Position numbers and translations under genes: made by a program. A stretch of DNA of 64,000 bases. Source: Nocardia vinacea (lineage in GTDB: Bacteria; Actinomycetota; Actinomycetes; Mycobacteriales; Mycobacteriaceae). Under the pieces are notes generated by a model that was given only the letters and a program-made list of their open reading frames with translations, made no database searches and was not told where the DNA came from. The stretch covers positions 10,106,001 to 10,170,000 of the forward strand of contig NZ_CP109149.1 of assembly GCF_035920345.1 (NCBI RefSeq). Reading direction: 5' to 3'. Shown here in pieces: positions 45,201 to 53,228 of the stretch; within the stretch, counting starts at the first letter, position 1, and each line of letters opens with the position of its first letter.

Positions 45201-48200
45201 GCCGATTTTTGTGCGCCGTCGCGGCCGAGGATGCGCAGCAAAACTTCGACGGCGGTGCGCGGAAACACCGCTGGTTCACTCCAGAACGAGCCTTCACTGC
45301 CGTCCAACGCGGTCGGGATGTAGGCGTGGTTGGCGTACACACCGCGGGTCATTGCCACGTAAAGCTGCTGGCGGGATTCAATTCCGGTGAGCGCGATGTG
45401 ACAGGTGTCGGCGGTGATTCCCTGCGCGGAATCGATCGTCGTGGCGTACCCGAGGCGCACATGCGCGGTCACATAGTCGGCGGGAAGCCACACACTCGCA
45501 CCGCGTTTTCCCCCGGAACGCAAATGCGTCGCGGTCAGGCTACCGTCGTCGTGGACGGCGGTGACCCTCCAGGCGTAGCCGTTGCGCACCCAGTCGTCGG
45601 CGCCCAAACGTAGGCGTGGATTGTTGCGGCGGGTGCGGATCGTGTCACCGACCGAGGCCGCCAAGCCATCGGCGAGCCCGCACTCGGCACCGACAACGCC
45701 GCCGGTTCGGGCGATGCGATCGGTGCGGGCGCGAGCGTTGAGCGCTTTGACCACGTCGTGGTTTGCGGCCAGCATGATCGCGTCGCGGCCCGCGAGATGG
45801 TCAGCGGCCCAAGCGGTGTAGGTGTCATCGTGGGTCGCGCCCAGGTGGCCCGCGTGCACGCGAGCATTGTCGAGATACCAGCCCAGAGCGGCCGGATCGC
45901 CTTCGCGCAGCGCCAAACTGGCCGTCGCTTCGGCCGTCGAGGCGAAGCGCACGACATGGGTAAGGGTCAGGGTGTGCTCGGGAGCGGCGGCGTTCATGTC
46001 CGCGTCCGCGCCGCCGGCCTCGATCGCGGGCAGTTGCTGATCGTCGCCGATACAGCGGACCGTCGCCCCGCGAGAAGCCAGAAACCGCAGCAGCCGTAGG
46101 CGTTTGAGGTTGCCGAGTTTGACGTGCTCGTCGACGATGACCAACGTGTCGGCGTCGATTTGCAGCACCCATTGCGGCAGCGGCGGCGGGACATCCCGGT
46201 CCAAAGCCGGGTTGTCCGGGCGCGGGGTGTGACGCGACAACACGTCGAGGACCTTGTCGACGGTCTCGACCCGGGCGCCGATCGATTCCCCGAGCACCGC
46301 GGCGGCTGACGCGGTGGGTGCCAGGCCGAGAACTTGCCCGCCGCTGGTGTGCCAGGCGTCGGTGAGCACAGCCATCGCAGTGGTCTTACCGGATCCGGCG
46401 GGGGCGTTGGCGGTATGCACCCGTAATCCCGAGGTCGCGAATCCTTCGATCACACCGACCTGCCCGGCATTCAACGGCCTATCCGGGTTGAGTGTGTTGT
46501 AGTCGCGCACCGCCGCGGTCACCATCGCGGGGGTGAGTTGGCGGGCGCCGGACTGCACCGACAGCTCGATCAGCTGCTTTTCCACCGACAACGTGTGCGC
46601 CGAGGTATAAAGCTGCGAGCCTGCGGTGGTGTAGACGCTGGAGCCGTCGCGACGACGCAACAGCTCGGGCACGGTACGCAATTCGGGTTCGTCCGCGATA
46701 TCTGGGTCGCCGCGTTCGATCGACTGAGTCGGCGAGAGCGCTTGGGTCAGTACCGCTTCGGTGACGTGTTCCCAATCCTGGCCTCGGATGCGGCCGCGGA
46801 TCTGCCGCTCGACTTCGGCGCGCACATTGTTGGGCCGCCAGGTCGCTCGATGCTCTGCCACCACCTCCAGCACACGCTCAGCCGTATGCTCGATCCACTG
46901 ATCCGACACCGAAACACGCGGCGCACGAATCGGATTCAACGCCCCCGCGACCATCCGCGACAGCGGTTCCCGGCCGCCGAGCAACGCGACGGCTTCGGTC
47001 CGCCAGCTGGTGCGTTGTTCGGCCAGTGAGCGCAGTTGGTGTTTGGCGGGGCGGGTTTCCAGGGTGGCGCGCTGGGCGAGGTCATAGATTTCGCCGGGGA
47101 TCGGTTCGCGCCCCAACCGGTGCTGGAAGTCGGCGGCCAGCTCCCCCAGACGTTCCTTGATCGCGACTTCGCGCCGCGACCACGCCTCGATCAACCGGGA
47201 CGGGATACCGACGATTTCGCGGATCGGCCGCTTGGACGGATCAGTTCCGGCGCGTTCGGTGAACTCCACACCGACGAGACCTTCGAGATGATGCTCCAGG
47301 CGAGTGTTGTAGATCTCCGACACCGTGACCACCGCCTGGTAGATCGCGCCACCGTAGAGGGTGCGCCAACGCCCGTCCAGGGCGCGAACCCGGTTGGCGA
47401 TCAGTACGTGGGTGTGCAGGTCCGGGTCCCCGGCGCGGCTGTCGCGGTGGGTGAACTGTGCTGCCACGATGCCCTCGACATCGACCTGCCGGATCCCGTT
47501 GCGCCCCAACCGGGTGAAAACAGCATGCTGCTCCAGCCAAGCCAGTGCGTCACCGATCGCGGCCTGATGTGCGGCCTCGATCTTCTCCGCGACCGCGCGC
47601 GACGCCAGCGCCCACAGCACCGACACCGACTTCACAGGCGAGAAAGTGATGTCGAAACCGGCGACCGCGGTCGTGTTCGGGCGAGAGTTCTGTGCCACCC
47701 ATCCCGACAATTCACGCTCATTCAGTGGCGCGCGATCGTAGGTTTCGGTGAACATTTGTGTCGCGACCGTGGTGCGAATCCGCGCCCGTTCGGTGTCGGG
47801 AATGGCGTCGTACGGGTCTGAACCGCGCGCAATATTGTGTTGCTCGAATGCCTGCGCGCACCGTTTCCGGAACTCGGAAACCTCCGCATAAACACGAAAC
47901 GGGTTACCCAAACGAGAGGATTTATCGGCGGCGCGTGCGGCATCCTTATGCTTCGCGCCGAGGCGGATCTGCTCGTCATAGACCGCGGTTTCGATGACAT
48001 CGGCGTTGGGATGACGCCCCAAACCGAACAGCGATTTCATCTGCTCCTCGGTCACTTCATCACCCACGGAGAGGCCCAGAGACCCCAGGCCGGTGCCGTG
48101 CCAGCGGCCCGGTGCCTCGCCGTGGGCGGAGTAGTAGTCGGCCAGGCTGGACCGACCGCGAGCGGGATTATCGTTCGCGGCGACATTACGCAGGTAATAC

Positions 48201-48244
48201 TGATAGCCATTGCCTGCCACGACTTTATGAATTGTCGCGGTCAT
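42224..48244 (-). CDS. MobF-family conjugative relaxase-helicase (TraA/TrwC-like)
   Basis: A 2006-aa protein. ATG 48244 (a GTG lies 15 bases upstream). The N-terminal TrwC relaxase domain has the catalytic tyrosines near residues 14-17 (NGYQYYLR) and the metal-binding triad at ~266-279 (THRDSRAGDPDLHTHV). A RecD/TraI-like helicase follows, with Walker A APAGSGKTT (~614-622) and Walker B LVIVDEH (~701-707). From ~1450 a helical extension carries a module with Cys pairs (CVACSLERTR...DDGLCGECRD), which the neighbouring 400-aa protein shares. The Gln/Arg/Thr-rich C-terminus (>300 residues) is likely a coiled coil. The enzyme nicks oriT and unwinds the transferred strand. Length is large but within the range of actinobacterial plasmid relaxases. 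Confidence 0.9.
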   Translation of the reverse strand: MTATIHKVVAGNGYQYYLRNVAANDNPARGRSSLADYYSAHGEAPGRWHGTGLGSLGLSVGDEVTEEQMKSLFGLGRHPNADVIETAVYDEQIRLGAKHKDAARAADKSSRLGNPFRVYAEVSEFRKRCAQAFEQHNIARGSDPYDAIPDTERARIRTTVATQMFTETYDRAPLNERELSGWVAQNSRPNTTAVAGFDITFSPVKSVSVLWALASRAVAEKIEAAHQAAIGDALAWLEQHAVFTRLGRNGIRQVDVEGIVAAQFTHRDSRAGDPDLHTHVLIANRVRALDGRWRTLYGGAIYQAVVTVSEIYNTRLEHHLEGLVGVEFTERAGTDPSKRPIREIVGIPSRLIEAWSRREVAIKERLGELAADFQHRLGREPIPGEIYDLAQRATLETRPAKHQLRSLAEQRTSWRTEAVALLGGREPLSRMVAGALNPIRAPRVSVSDQWIEHTAERVLEVVAEHRATWRPNNVRAEVERQIRGRIRGQDWEHVTEAVLTQALSPTQSIERGDPDIADEPELRTVPELLRRRDGSSVYTTAGSQLYTSAHTLSVEKQLIELSVQSGARQLTPAMVTAAVRDYNTLNPDRPLNAGQVGVIEGFATSGLRVHTANAPAGSGKTTAMAVLTDAWHTSGGQVLGLAPTASAAAVLGESIGARVETVDKVLDVLSRHTPRPDNPALDRDVPPPLPQWVLQIDADTLVIVDEHVKLGNLKRLRLLRFLASRGATVRCIGDDQQLPAIEAGGADADMNAAAPEHTLTLTHVVRFASTAEATASLALREGDPAALGWYLDNARVHAGHLGATHDDTYTAWAADHLAGRDAIMLAANHDVVKALNARARTDRIARTGGVVGAECGLADGLAASVGDTIRTRRNNPRLRLGADDWVRNGYAWRVTAVHDDGSLTATHLRSGGKRGASVWLPADYVTAHVRLGYATTIDSAQGITADTCHIALTGIESRQQLYVAMTRGVYANHAYIPTALDGSEGSFWSEPAVFPRTAVEVLLRILGRDGAQKSAHTQLRDALDPRIRIGRALDIYLDALGVAAEHALGADGLERLDAAAEALRPNLTDSPAYPVLRQHLAMIALSGADPIAALHTAAGARELDTADDVAAVLDWRLDPSGAHSTGTGPLPWAQGIPRGLGEDRDATQVTARAGIVSDLASQIRRDSHQWTPVTAPHWARPLVGTDPRLLGDLAVWRASLHVDDRDMCPTGPARYSALEREHQQVLDERVTHALGDIRLPVNKWAATVQRLEARVVKDPYWPVLADKIEVASRAGIDIQTRLTDAAASRPLPDQMPAAALWSRLELEPSALDTGLGQPNLRPDWITDLRTVLGDEAADRVTADPAWPRVVAAIDRATGTDWTPQQLLTTAHELLLAAQPDDTPGLRPDQLASALAWRIDALLHHTPTPRNETPTADPPHHADSPESTTPSAAPPQPEYNQEGRQTMTPEPASPPASDVDIGTETVAAEFPDRIREVAELFRTGQIAGAVDAFGELADIATDEQHTVLADIAETLYRNAFPVARARLRWAAQRLPEHRALIEACTPASDPHVFQTPTRPAEPGYRRDRRREVARDHPSHIDPDARRKQFTDAQIDARRTEQGYHDTRADVDENPYDNVIPDGVPNHYYRPVLPDARPKHRPLDYDRAALPDTRGLGCVACSLERTRTDASPIPPRRADDGLCGECRDSGQQGIPDHDPADHITARCTHITATKPPAAARAILRRDWRATHNPAHRAAIEAWIHTHPLTDTTPETPTAATVTDPATDNPLFALTDTQLDHHINELHQALALADTDTVLFNPPQHTPDHESDTDDHIRRHTAAQQAIRDARTADHQLHTAAKAFHATATELADARAALNTTPSYRRSQRRALQTRINTLITEQATRSRNHSTARATARQANRDAILLAGTPDGWDHLLDTDAATILDRQRASTEVQANTDNEIRTRIADIHQQLDQYRAEQQRRRTLNPTQLAHEQQHRHTETADDIAQQIIDYRAETSDRQPEDDLGL

Positions 48245-48287
48245 ATATCCATCAGGCACGAATCAGGCGATTACCGCAATGGGTTGG

Positions 48288-48310
48288 ATTTGACTATTTT
48301 TTAGTCAAAT
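48288..48310. repeat. 9-bp inverted repeat upstream of the relaxase gene
   Basis: Perfect arms ATTTGACTA / TAGTCAAAT separated by TTTTT, 44 bp before the relaxase start. It stands out as AT-rich in GC-rich DNA. Candidate operator of the relaxase gene or part of oriT. Confidence 0.55.
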
Positions 48311-48326
48311 CAAACAAATCCCCAGG

Positions 48327-48345
48327 TCGTTACCAAATCGTTACC
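48327..48345 (+). repeat. Direct repeat TCGTTACC, two copies spaced 11 bp
   Basis: TCGTTACC-aaa-TCGTTACC; copies start at 48327 and 48338, one helical turn apart, as in binding sites for a dimer or oligomer. Adjacent to the inverted repeat at 48288-48310. Confidence 0.5.
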
Positions 48346-48579
48346 CTCGATGAAAGAGGTGTGCTTGTGAGAAAGAGGTAAAGGGAGGGGAGTAAGTGAG
48401 ATGAGTAGCAGAGAAGAAGAAGTGTATAGGAGGTGAGGTATGCGAGTGGGTGGATGAGGGTGATGTGTGGAGAAGTGTTGGGGTGACCCGTGAGGAGACA
48501 TGGTGGGCGGAGGGTGCCGGTGCGTGGGGCCGGGTCCGGACGCGCGGTCCCGGCCCCTAGCCGTCGGCGGTGCGAGCAC
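48346..48579. other. Purine-rich non-coding region upstream of the relaxase
   Basis: From about 48350 to 48480 the plus strand is strongly purine-biased (runs such as GAGAAAGAGGTAAAGGGAGGGG and GCAGAGAAGAAGAAG). No coding frame has natural composition. Together with the inverted and direct repeats to the left this is a candidate oriT/regulatory region. Confidence 0.4.
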
Positions 48580-48966
48580 TCAGGCGAGTGGTGCGGCGAT
48601 GCGCGTCCACCCGGCGGACTCGCAGGCGTAGTGGCGGTCGTCGATGGCGACGACGTCGCCGACCGACAGCGACCGCAACGGCTTCGCCGCCCACGCGTCG
48701 GCATGGGTGTGGTCGTCGGGGTGCTCGGGGTGGCCGTTGAACGCGGCGAAGGCGCGTTCGAGGATCACCGCGTCGGCCGAGGGACTTCCGGTGGGGACGG
48801 TGTACTCGTAGGCGAGGACGAGCGGCGCGGCGGGGGTGTAGCCGTGGAGCAAGGAGTGCGGGGCGTGGTTGAGGAACACGCGCACGATGAGGTGACGGCG
48901 GTGCGGTGCGAGCGCGCCGCGCACGGCTTGGGTGAGGTGGCGTAGGTAGGTCGGGTATCGGTGCAT
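48580..48966 (-). CDS. Small hypothetical backbone protein
   Basis: A 128-aa protein; ATG 48966 behind AGGAG. The reading frame is open further upstream but with non-coding composition. Alpha/beta: RHLIVRVFLNHAPHSLLHGYTPAAPLVLAYEYTVP, then helices (DAVILERAFAAFNGHPE) and a small C-terminal beta module (SLSVGDVVAIDDRHYACESAGW) resembling a short SH3-like tail. Found between the relaxase and the zinc protein; a 14-bp hairpin lies 32 bp upstream of the start. No family recognised. Confidence 0.65.
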   Translation of the reverse strand: MHRYPTYLRHLTQAVRGALAPHRRHLIVRVFLNHAPHSLLHGYTPAAPLVLAYEYTVPTGSPSADAVILERAFAAFNGHPEHPDDHTHADAWAAKPLRSLSVGDVVAIDDRHYACESAGWTRIAAPLA

Positions 48967-48997
48967 CGCGTGGGCTCCTGAAGGTTGGGGTGGCGGT

Positions 48998-49034
48998 CCG
49001 GTCCGCCGCAGGAGTGGACACTGCGGCGGACCGG
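48998..49034. terminator. 14-bp perfect GC-rich hairpin
   Basis: Arms CCGGTCCGCCGCAG (48998-49011) and CTGCGGCGGACCGG (49021-49034), 9-base loop, no U-tract. Lies between the 400-aa gene stop (49083) and the next gene start (48966). Terminator, attenuator or mRNA processing site. Confidence 0.55.
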
Positions 49035-49082
49035 AGATCAGAAACCCCGCCGATGGCGGGGCGGAATCAAGGTGAACGTTGG

Positions 49083-50285
49083 TCAGGCTGCGGTGCGGTA
49101 GTGGTGTCGGCATTCGCCGCAGAGGTCGTCGATGTCGATCTCGCGGTGGCGGGTGCACGAGCAGCAGCGCCCGGTGCGCAACTGCACCGGAGTCAGTGTC
49201 GTGATCGGCGCGCCGAGTGCGGAGGTTTGCGGGTCACGGTCGAGGAACGCCATGACCAGTCCGCGCACGGTCCGTGTCGAGCGCTGCTGCAACGCATCGA
49301 GCAGCGTGGGTGCGGTGGCGGGGTAGTGGTCGGTCAGGTACTGGCAGTAGGCGGCGACCTCGTCGGCGAGAGTGAAACCGGTCGGGAGGGAAGCGATTCC
49401 GGTCTGGCTGTGGTCGCGGCAGTGCTGGCAGAGTCCGTCGTCGCTGAGGCGGTGTCCGTCGGTGTCGGTGCGGAAGTGGTCGCTGCAGGCGCGTTCACCG
49501 AAGCAGTACACGCACACCCAGCCTTGCAGCGGAGCGAGGGTGGTGTGGTCGTAGTCGAGACCGTTGCCGTTGGTGAGGAATTCGGGTCGGTCGTCTTCGC
49601 GGATGTCGAGACCGGTTCGGGTGCGGGCGATCGCGGCGGCGTCGAAGTCGTCGCGGGTGCGGGCACCGGCACGGTCACGCTCGACGAGAACCTGGTCGGC
49701 GACTTGGCGGACATAGTTGCGATCCCACACAGACGGTTTCAACGCGGGATCGGCGTCGACGAGGAACCGGGTGCGGATGTAGTCGGTGACGACACGCGGT
49801 TCGCGCACGGGGCGACGCTTGGATTTGATGGCCGCGATGTGCTCGGGCCGCCGCCACGCTCGCTTGGCGGCGATCAGGGTGGCGGTCGAGGGGGTGCCCT
49901 TCAGGACTGGTTTGTCGTCGGTGGCGAGCATTCGCCGCACCTTGCAGTCGACCGCGGTGATCGGGACGGTCGTGATCCAGCGCGGCTGGTTTTCGGCGGG
50001 GCGATGCAGGCCCGGGTCGGTGCGCGTGACGAACATGTCGAGCCACGCCTGCAGCTCGGTGTCCGAGCGCCGCCACAGCGACCGCAAATTTGCCCGCGCG
50101 ATCACGTACGGATCGTTGGTGAAGGTGTCGGCGAGCCGGACGAGGCGGTCGAGGTCTTCGGGGGAGCCGAGCGTGGTGAGGGCGTGTTCGAACGCGTCGC
50201 GGGCGTCGTCGTGGAGTCCTGCTTCGAGTTGCCAGTTGATGTGGGCGATCGCGTCGAGGAAGGACTGAGGTTCGGTGCTGGTCAT
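49083..50285 (-). CDS. Zinc-binding protein sharing a module with the relaxase tail
   Basis: A 400-aa protein; ATG 50285 behind AAGGG. The N-terminal ~75 residues are helical (DDARDAFEHALTTL...DPYVIARANLRSL), followed by an Arg-rich middle, then GLDYDHTTLAP..GWVCVYC...DDGLCQHCRDHSQTGI and a second Cys cluster at the C-terminus (RCCSCTRHREIDIDDLCGEC). Both the helical part and the LDYD...CxxC...DDGLCxxCRD part line up with the relaxase region ~1480-1700, so the two proteins share ancestry. Probably DNA- or relaxase-associated; no family name known to me. Confidence 0.6.
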   Translation of the reverse strand: MTSTEPQSFLDAIAHINWQLEAGLHDDARDAFEHALTTLGSPEDLDRLVRLADTFTNDPYVIARANLRSLWRRSDTELQAWLDMFVTRTDPGLHRPAENQPRWITTVPITAVDCKVRRMLATDDKPVLKGTPSTATLIAAKRAWRRPEHIAAIKSKRRPVREPRVVTDYIRTRFLVDADPALKPSVWDRNYVRQVADQVLVERDRAGARTRDDFDAAAIARTRTGLDIREDDRPEFLTNGNGLDYDHTTLAPLQGWVCVYCFGERACSDHFRTDTDGHRLSDDGLCQHCRDHSQTGIASLPTGFTLADEVAAYCQYLTDHYPATAPTLLDALQQRSTRTVRGLVMAFLDRDPQTSALGAPITTLTPVQLRTGRCCSCTRHREIDIDDLCGECRHHYRTAA

Positions 50286-50353
50286 CGTTTTCCCTTCAGA
50301 TCGAGCGGAGTGGACCCAGCCCCGTGTGAACGTGACATTCCACAGGGATGGTC

Positions 50354-50373
50354 GGCTGGCCGGGCGGCCAGCC
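50354..50373. terminator. 8-bp perfect GC-rich hairpin
   Basis: GGCTGGCC-gggc-GGCCAGCC, about 69 bp upstream of the zinc protein start and downstream of ssb on the minus strand. No U-tract. Confidence 0.5.
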
Positions 50374-50428
50374 TGAGGGCGCTTGGACCGGGGCGGCGGC
50401 CGGCGCGGTGGGGAACGCGCCTAGGCGT

Positions 50429-50492
50429 GCACCACCGAATTTCCGAACCCGACCGCCACATGGCTATGGGCGGGAGGGAAATTCGGTGGTGC
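50429..50492. repeat. 16-bp perfect inverted repeat with 32-nt spacer
   Basis: Left arm GCACCACCGAATTTCC (50429-50444), right arm GGAAATTCGGTGGTGC (50477-50492). Lies in the 335-bp gap between ssb and the zinc-protein gene, next to the hairpin at 50354. Long perfect arms with a sizable loop are unusual for a terminator and fit a replication or transfer origin, or an operator for a dimeric protein. Confidence 0.65.
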
Positions 50493-50620
50493 CGGGCGCG
50501 GGCCCCGCCGTGTCGGACGACGCTCTGGTAGCCCTCGTCCGGGCTGGACGACCGGCCAGACGGGCATCTACCCACTCGACGACTCCCGCTCACCTACCCA
50601 TCGGGCAGGCAAGCAGCGGG

Positions 50621-51112
50621 TCAGAACCCGGGCTCCTCACCCGCCCCGACACCGGCGAACGCCGACTCGCGCGTGCCCAGCGACGCCCACGGATCACCGG
50701 AGCTGGGCCGAGAGGTCGTTCGGGTATCGCTGTTCCAGCCCGCACGCCGGTCTGCCCTGGTGATCTTGGCGGTGGCGTAGCGCAACGACGCAGCCACCTC
50801 GTCGGCCTCGAGCTCTACGACCGTGCGCTTGTCGCCCTCAGCGGTTTGGTAGCTGCGCTGTTTGAGTCGCCCGGTTACGCTGACCCTGGCTCCTCGGGAC
50901 AGCGACTGCACAGCGTGCTCGGCGGCCTCTCGCCAGACGTTGCAACGCATGAACAACGCCTCGCCGTCCTTCCACTCGTTGGTGGTGCGGTCGAGATATC
51001 GAGGCGTCGAGGCGACCGTGAAATGGGCGACCGGAACGCCCGATGTTGTCACGACCAACTCGGGATCGGCAGTAATGTTGCCGATCACGGTGATCGTCGT
51101 ATCGCCAGCCAT
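50621..51112 (-). CDS. ssb: Single-stranded DNA-binding protein
   Basis: A 163-aa protein; ATG 51112 behind AAGGAG. The OB fold is complete: [32 protein letters not shown], then [40 protein letters not shown]. The C-terminal ~60 residues are disordered, and the tip ends E-E-P-G-F instead of the usual acidic D-D-x-P-F. It is a plasmid-type SSB that protects the transferred or replicating strand. It lies between parB-like and relaxase-associated genes on the same strand. Confidence 0.93.
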   Translation of the reverse strand: MAGDTTITVIGNITADPELVVTTSGVPVAHFTVASTPRYLDRTTNEWKDGEALFMRCNVWREAAEHAVQSLSRGARVSVTGRLKQRSYQTAEGDKRTVVELEADEVAASLRYATAKITRADRRAGWNSDTRTTSRPSSGDPWASLGTRESAFAGVGAGEEPGF

Positions 51113-51169
51113 AGCTACTCCTTGGAATGTTGTTGATGAGAACAGGAATCGGGTACACGCCTCGTCATC

Positions 51170-51195
51170 GCCGCTGACCGTGAGAGGTCGGCGGC
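51170..51195. terminator. 10-bp GC-rich hairpin with one mismatch
   Basis: GCCGCTGACC-gtgaga-GGTCGGCGGC, between the ParB-like stop and the ssb start, 58 bp upstream of ssb. Confidence 0.45.
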
Positions 51196-51223
51196 GACGC
51201 CGTGGCTGTCGATCGGTCCGGTG

Positions 51224-52891
51224 TCAGGCGGCGATGTCGATATCGTGGTAGCCGATGTCGCCTGCTGCGGCCAACTCGACATCGACGAGGGCGAAGTCGA
51301 GTCCGGCGGCGGCTTCGGCCAGGAAATGCAGGTACCGTTCGGTCGCGGCGGTGTGGTTGCGCCACAGGGACTTACCGAGAACGGTTTCGTGCTGGGCGAC
51401 GATCATCGCGGTGACGATGACCCACGCTCGCGCGGGTGTGGCGGCCTCGATGGCCTCGAGCAGCGCTTCGCGGGTGCCGCCGACCCCGAGGATGTGCAAC
51501 ACCTTGCGCAGATCGGCGGTGTCGAGTCCGTGAGCGATGGATGTGGCCACGAACGCGGCGGCCAGGTTGGGCGGAGTGCGACGGGTGAAGAGGTTGATCA
51601 GCACACCGTCGCGGCGTTCGTTCGCGGCTTGGCCCCGGATGTTGAGCTCGATCACCCGGGCGCGTTGTTGGCGGGCGGCCTCACGGTCGGCCGCGGCTTT
51701 CGCTGCCGCTGCGGTGGCCTCGGTGGCCTTGGCCTCGTCTCTGCTGCTGGTGTCGTCATCGGCCGTGGTCGGGGGTTGGAGCTGGAAGCCGCTGTCGGGC
51801 AACTGGTTGGCGGGTATGTAGCAGAACGGCACCCACCGGTCACACCACTGGACCTGATCGGCATGGAGCAGCCCAGCGGCGGGGGCCGCGTCGGTGTTGT
51901 CGCGGGTGTCCCAGTCGACGGTATCGGGGTCGATGATCGCGCCGGTGTTCTTCTCGACGAGCTGCCCGTTCTCCTCGAGATGCAGGTACACAACCCATCG
52001 GGTCGGGTCGGTGTTGATCTGCTCGATGGTGACGGGTTCACCATCGGCGGATGTCAGCAGTTCGGCGGGGATGAACTCGGCGGCGTCGCTGCTGGTGTCG
52101 GGTTCGGTGGTGAGGATCCCGAACCCGTACGCGCCGTAGAGCAGTGAGGCTTGCATGCGGGCGCGTTCGGCGGCGCGTTCGGCGAGGATGCGTTGGACCT
52201 CGTGGGCGAACCTGGATCGTGTGGTCTGGTTGAGCCGCTGCACGGCGTCGGTGTCGCCGAGGGCTTCGTAGTGGCCGATGACCGCGAGCTGGTCGAGGCT
52301 GAACTGATCGGTTTCCAGTAGCGCGGTCGCGGTCGGCGACGCCCCGATCTTGGCGTGGTTCTTCACATCCTCGCGTTTGGCTTGCAATCCTTTTGCTACC
52401 CGGGTCACGCTCGCGCCGAGGTCGAGCATGAGTGCGACACCCCCGGCGTAGTCGGCCTTGGTCAGCGGGATCCGGCGCTCGTTGAAATTGATCTGATCCA
52501 GAGTGCGTTCGATGCGGCGTTCGTTGTCGCTGAGCCCGACCGGTGCGGCGGTGATGAACACCGGGACCCGCGACAGGCCGAGCGCGCGGGCGATGAGTAT
52601 GCGCACCTGACCGTCATCGGCATACACTGAGCCGTCGGCTTCGCGTGTGGCGTTGATCGGGTCCTTGACGCCGCGGGTTTTGATCGAGGCGACCTGGTCG
52701 GGATGGTCCTTGAGCCGGAAGCTCTTGCGGACGTTCTCGGCGATCACCAGTTCCTCGGGCCGCATCCACTTCGCCTCGATCGCGGGCAGATCAGCCTCAT
52801 CGACGACGTCGACCTCGGGGTGGGTATCGGGCTCGACGCTGGTATCGGGGTCGAGGACCGCTGTGGCAGTGGCGGTTTCGCTTTCGGGCAT
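51224..52891 (-). CDS. ParB/RepB-like nuclease-domain protein
   Basis: A 555-aa protein; ATG 52891 behind AGGAG. After an acidic N-terminus (~45 residues) comes the ParB N-terminal domain: MRPEELVIAENVRKSF...DHPDQVASIKTRGVKDPINAT, YADDGQVRILIARALG, followed by DNERRIERTLDQINFNERRIPL and a helix-turn-helix-like part (ASVTRVAKGLQAKREDVKNHAKIG). The second half has an Ala/Arg-rich helix and helical repeats of unknown role. No ParA gene is visible nearby, so it may act in transfer or replication control instead of partition. Length exceeds chromosomal ParB (~330-370). Confidence 0.78.
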   Translation of the reverse strand: MPESETATATAVLDPDTSVEPDTHPEVDVVDEADLPAIEAKWMRPEELVIAENVRKSFRLKDHPDQVASIKTRGVKDPINATREADGSVYADDGQVRILIARALGLSRVPVFITAAPVGLSDNERRIERTLDQINFNERRIPLTKADYAGGVALMLDLGASVTRVAKGLQAKREDVKNHAKIGASPTATALLETDQFSLDQLAVIGHYEALGDTDAVQRLNQTTRSRFAHEVQRILAERAAERARMQASLLYGAYGFGILTTEPDTSSDAAEFIPAELLTSADGEPVTIEQINTDPTRWVVYLHLEENGQLVEKNTGAIIDPDTVDWDTRDNTDAAPAAGLLHADQVQWCDRWVPFCYIPANQLPDSGFQLQPPTTADDDTSSRDEAKATEATAAAAKAAADREAARQQRARVIELNIRGQAANERRDGVLINLFTRRTPPNLAAAFVATSIAHGLDTADLRKVLHILGVGGTREALLEAIEAATPARAWVIVTAMIVAQHETVLGKSLWRNHTAATERYLHFLAEAAAGLDFALVDVELAAAGDIGYHDIDIAA

Positions 52892-52910
52892 CGGGACTCC
52901 TGACAAATGG

Positions 52911-52951
52911 CGGCGGGAGCAGCCCGCCGCGATTGGTGGGCTGCTCCGCCG
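52911..52951. terminator. GC-rich hairpin with one bulged base
   Basis: CGGCGGGAGCAGCCC / GGGCTGCTCCGCCG around a 12-base loop, 20 bp upstream of the ParB-like start. No U-tract. Confidence 0.5.
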
Positions 52952-53003
52952 GAATGGGCTGTGGGCGACAAGAACCGGGGATTGCCCCGGCGGCGGATCA
53001 GGT

Positions 53004-53228
53004 TCAGGCGGGCTGGGCGGTGGCGACGTTGATCGGGCGCAGCCGCAACACATCTCGGTGATCGCTGGTGAAGGCCCAGTACTTGCCGCGCCAGTCCGGG
53101 AACTCCGCGCGCCAGCGCTCGAGTACCGCGGAGTCCTCGATCTCGGGGGTCGGCCCGGCAGCGCCGGTGTATTGGCGCTGCAGGTACTGCTCACGGGTGA
53201 CGGTCTCGATCGCAGTGATCACGGACAT
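53004..53228 (-). CDS. Small hypothetical backbone protein
   Basis: A 74-aa protein; ATG 53228 behind AAGGAG. Sequence MSVITAIETVTREQYLQRQ then EDSAVLERWRAEFPDWRGKYWAF and VLRLRPINVATAQP: a short helix followed by a strand-rich, Trp-containing part. It is likely co-expressed with the ParB-like gene 113 bp downstream. No family recognised. Confidence 0.6.
   Translation of the reverse strand: MSVITAIETVTREQYLQRQYTGAAGPTPEIEDSAVLERWRAEFPDWRGKYWAFTSDHRDVLRLRPINVATAQPA

Noticed and set aside
48990..50531. 513-codon plus-strand ORF opposite the zinc protein
   Set aside because: Crosses a real minus-strand gene with RBS and paired cysteines; the plus-strand translation is low-complexity Gly/Val/Ala.
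51221..52147. 308-codon plus-strand ORF opposite the ParB-like gene
   Set aside because: Gly/Val-rich antisense shadow; the ParB frame is clear.
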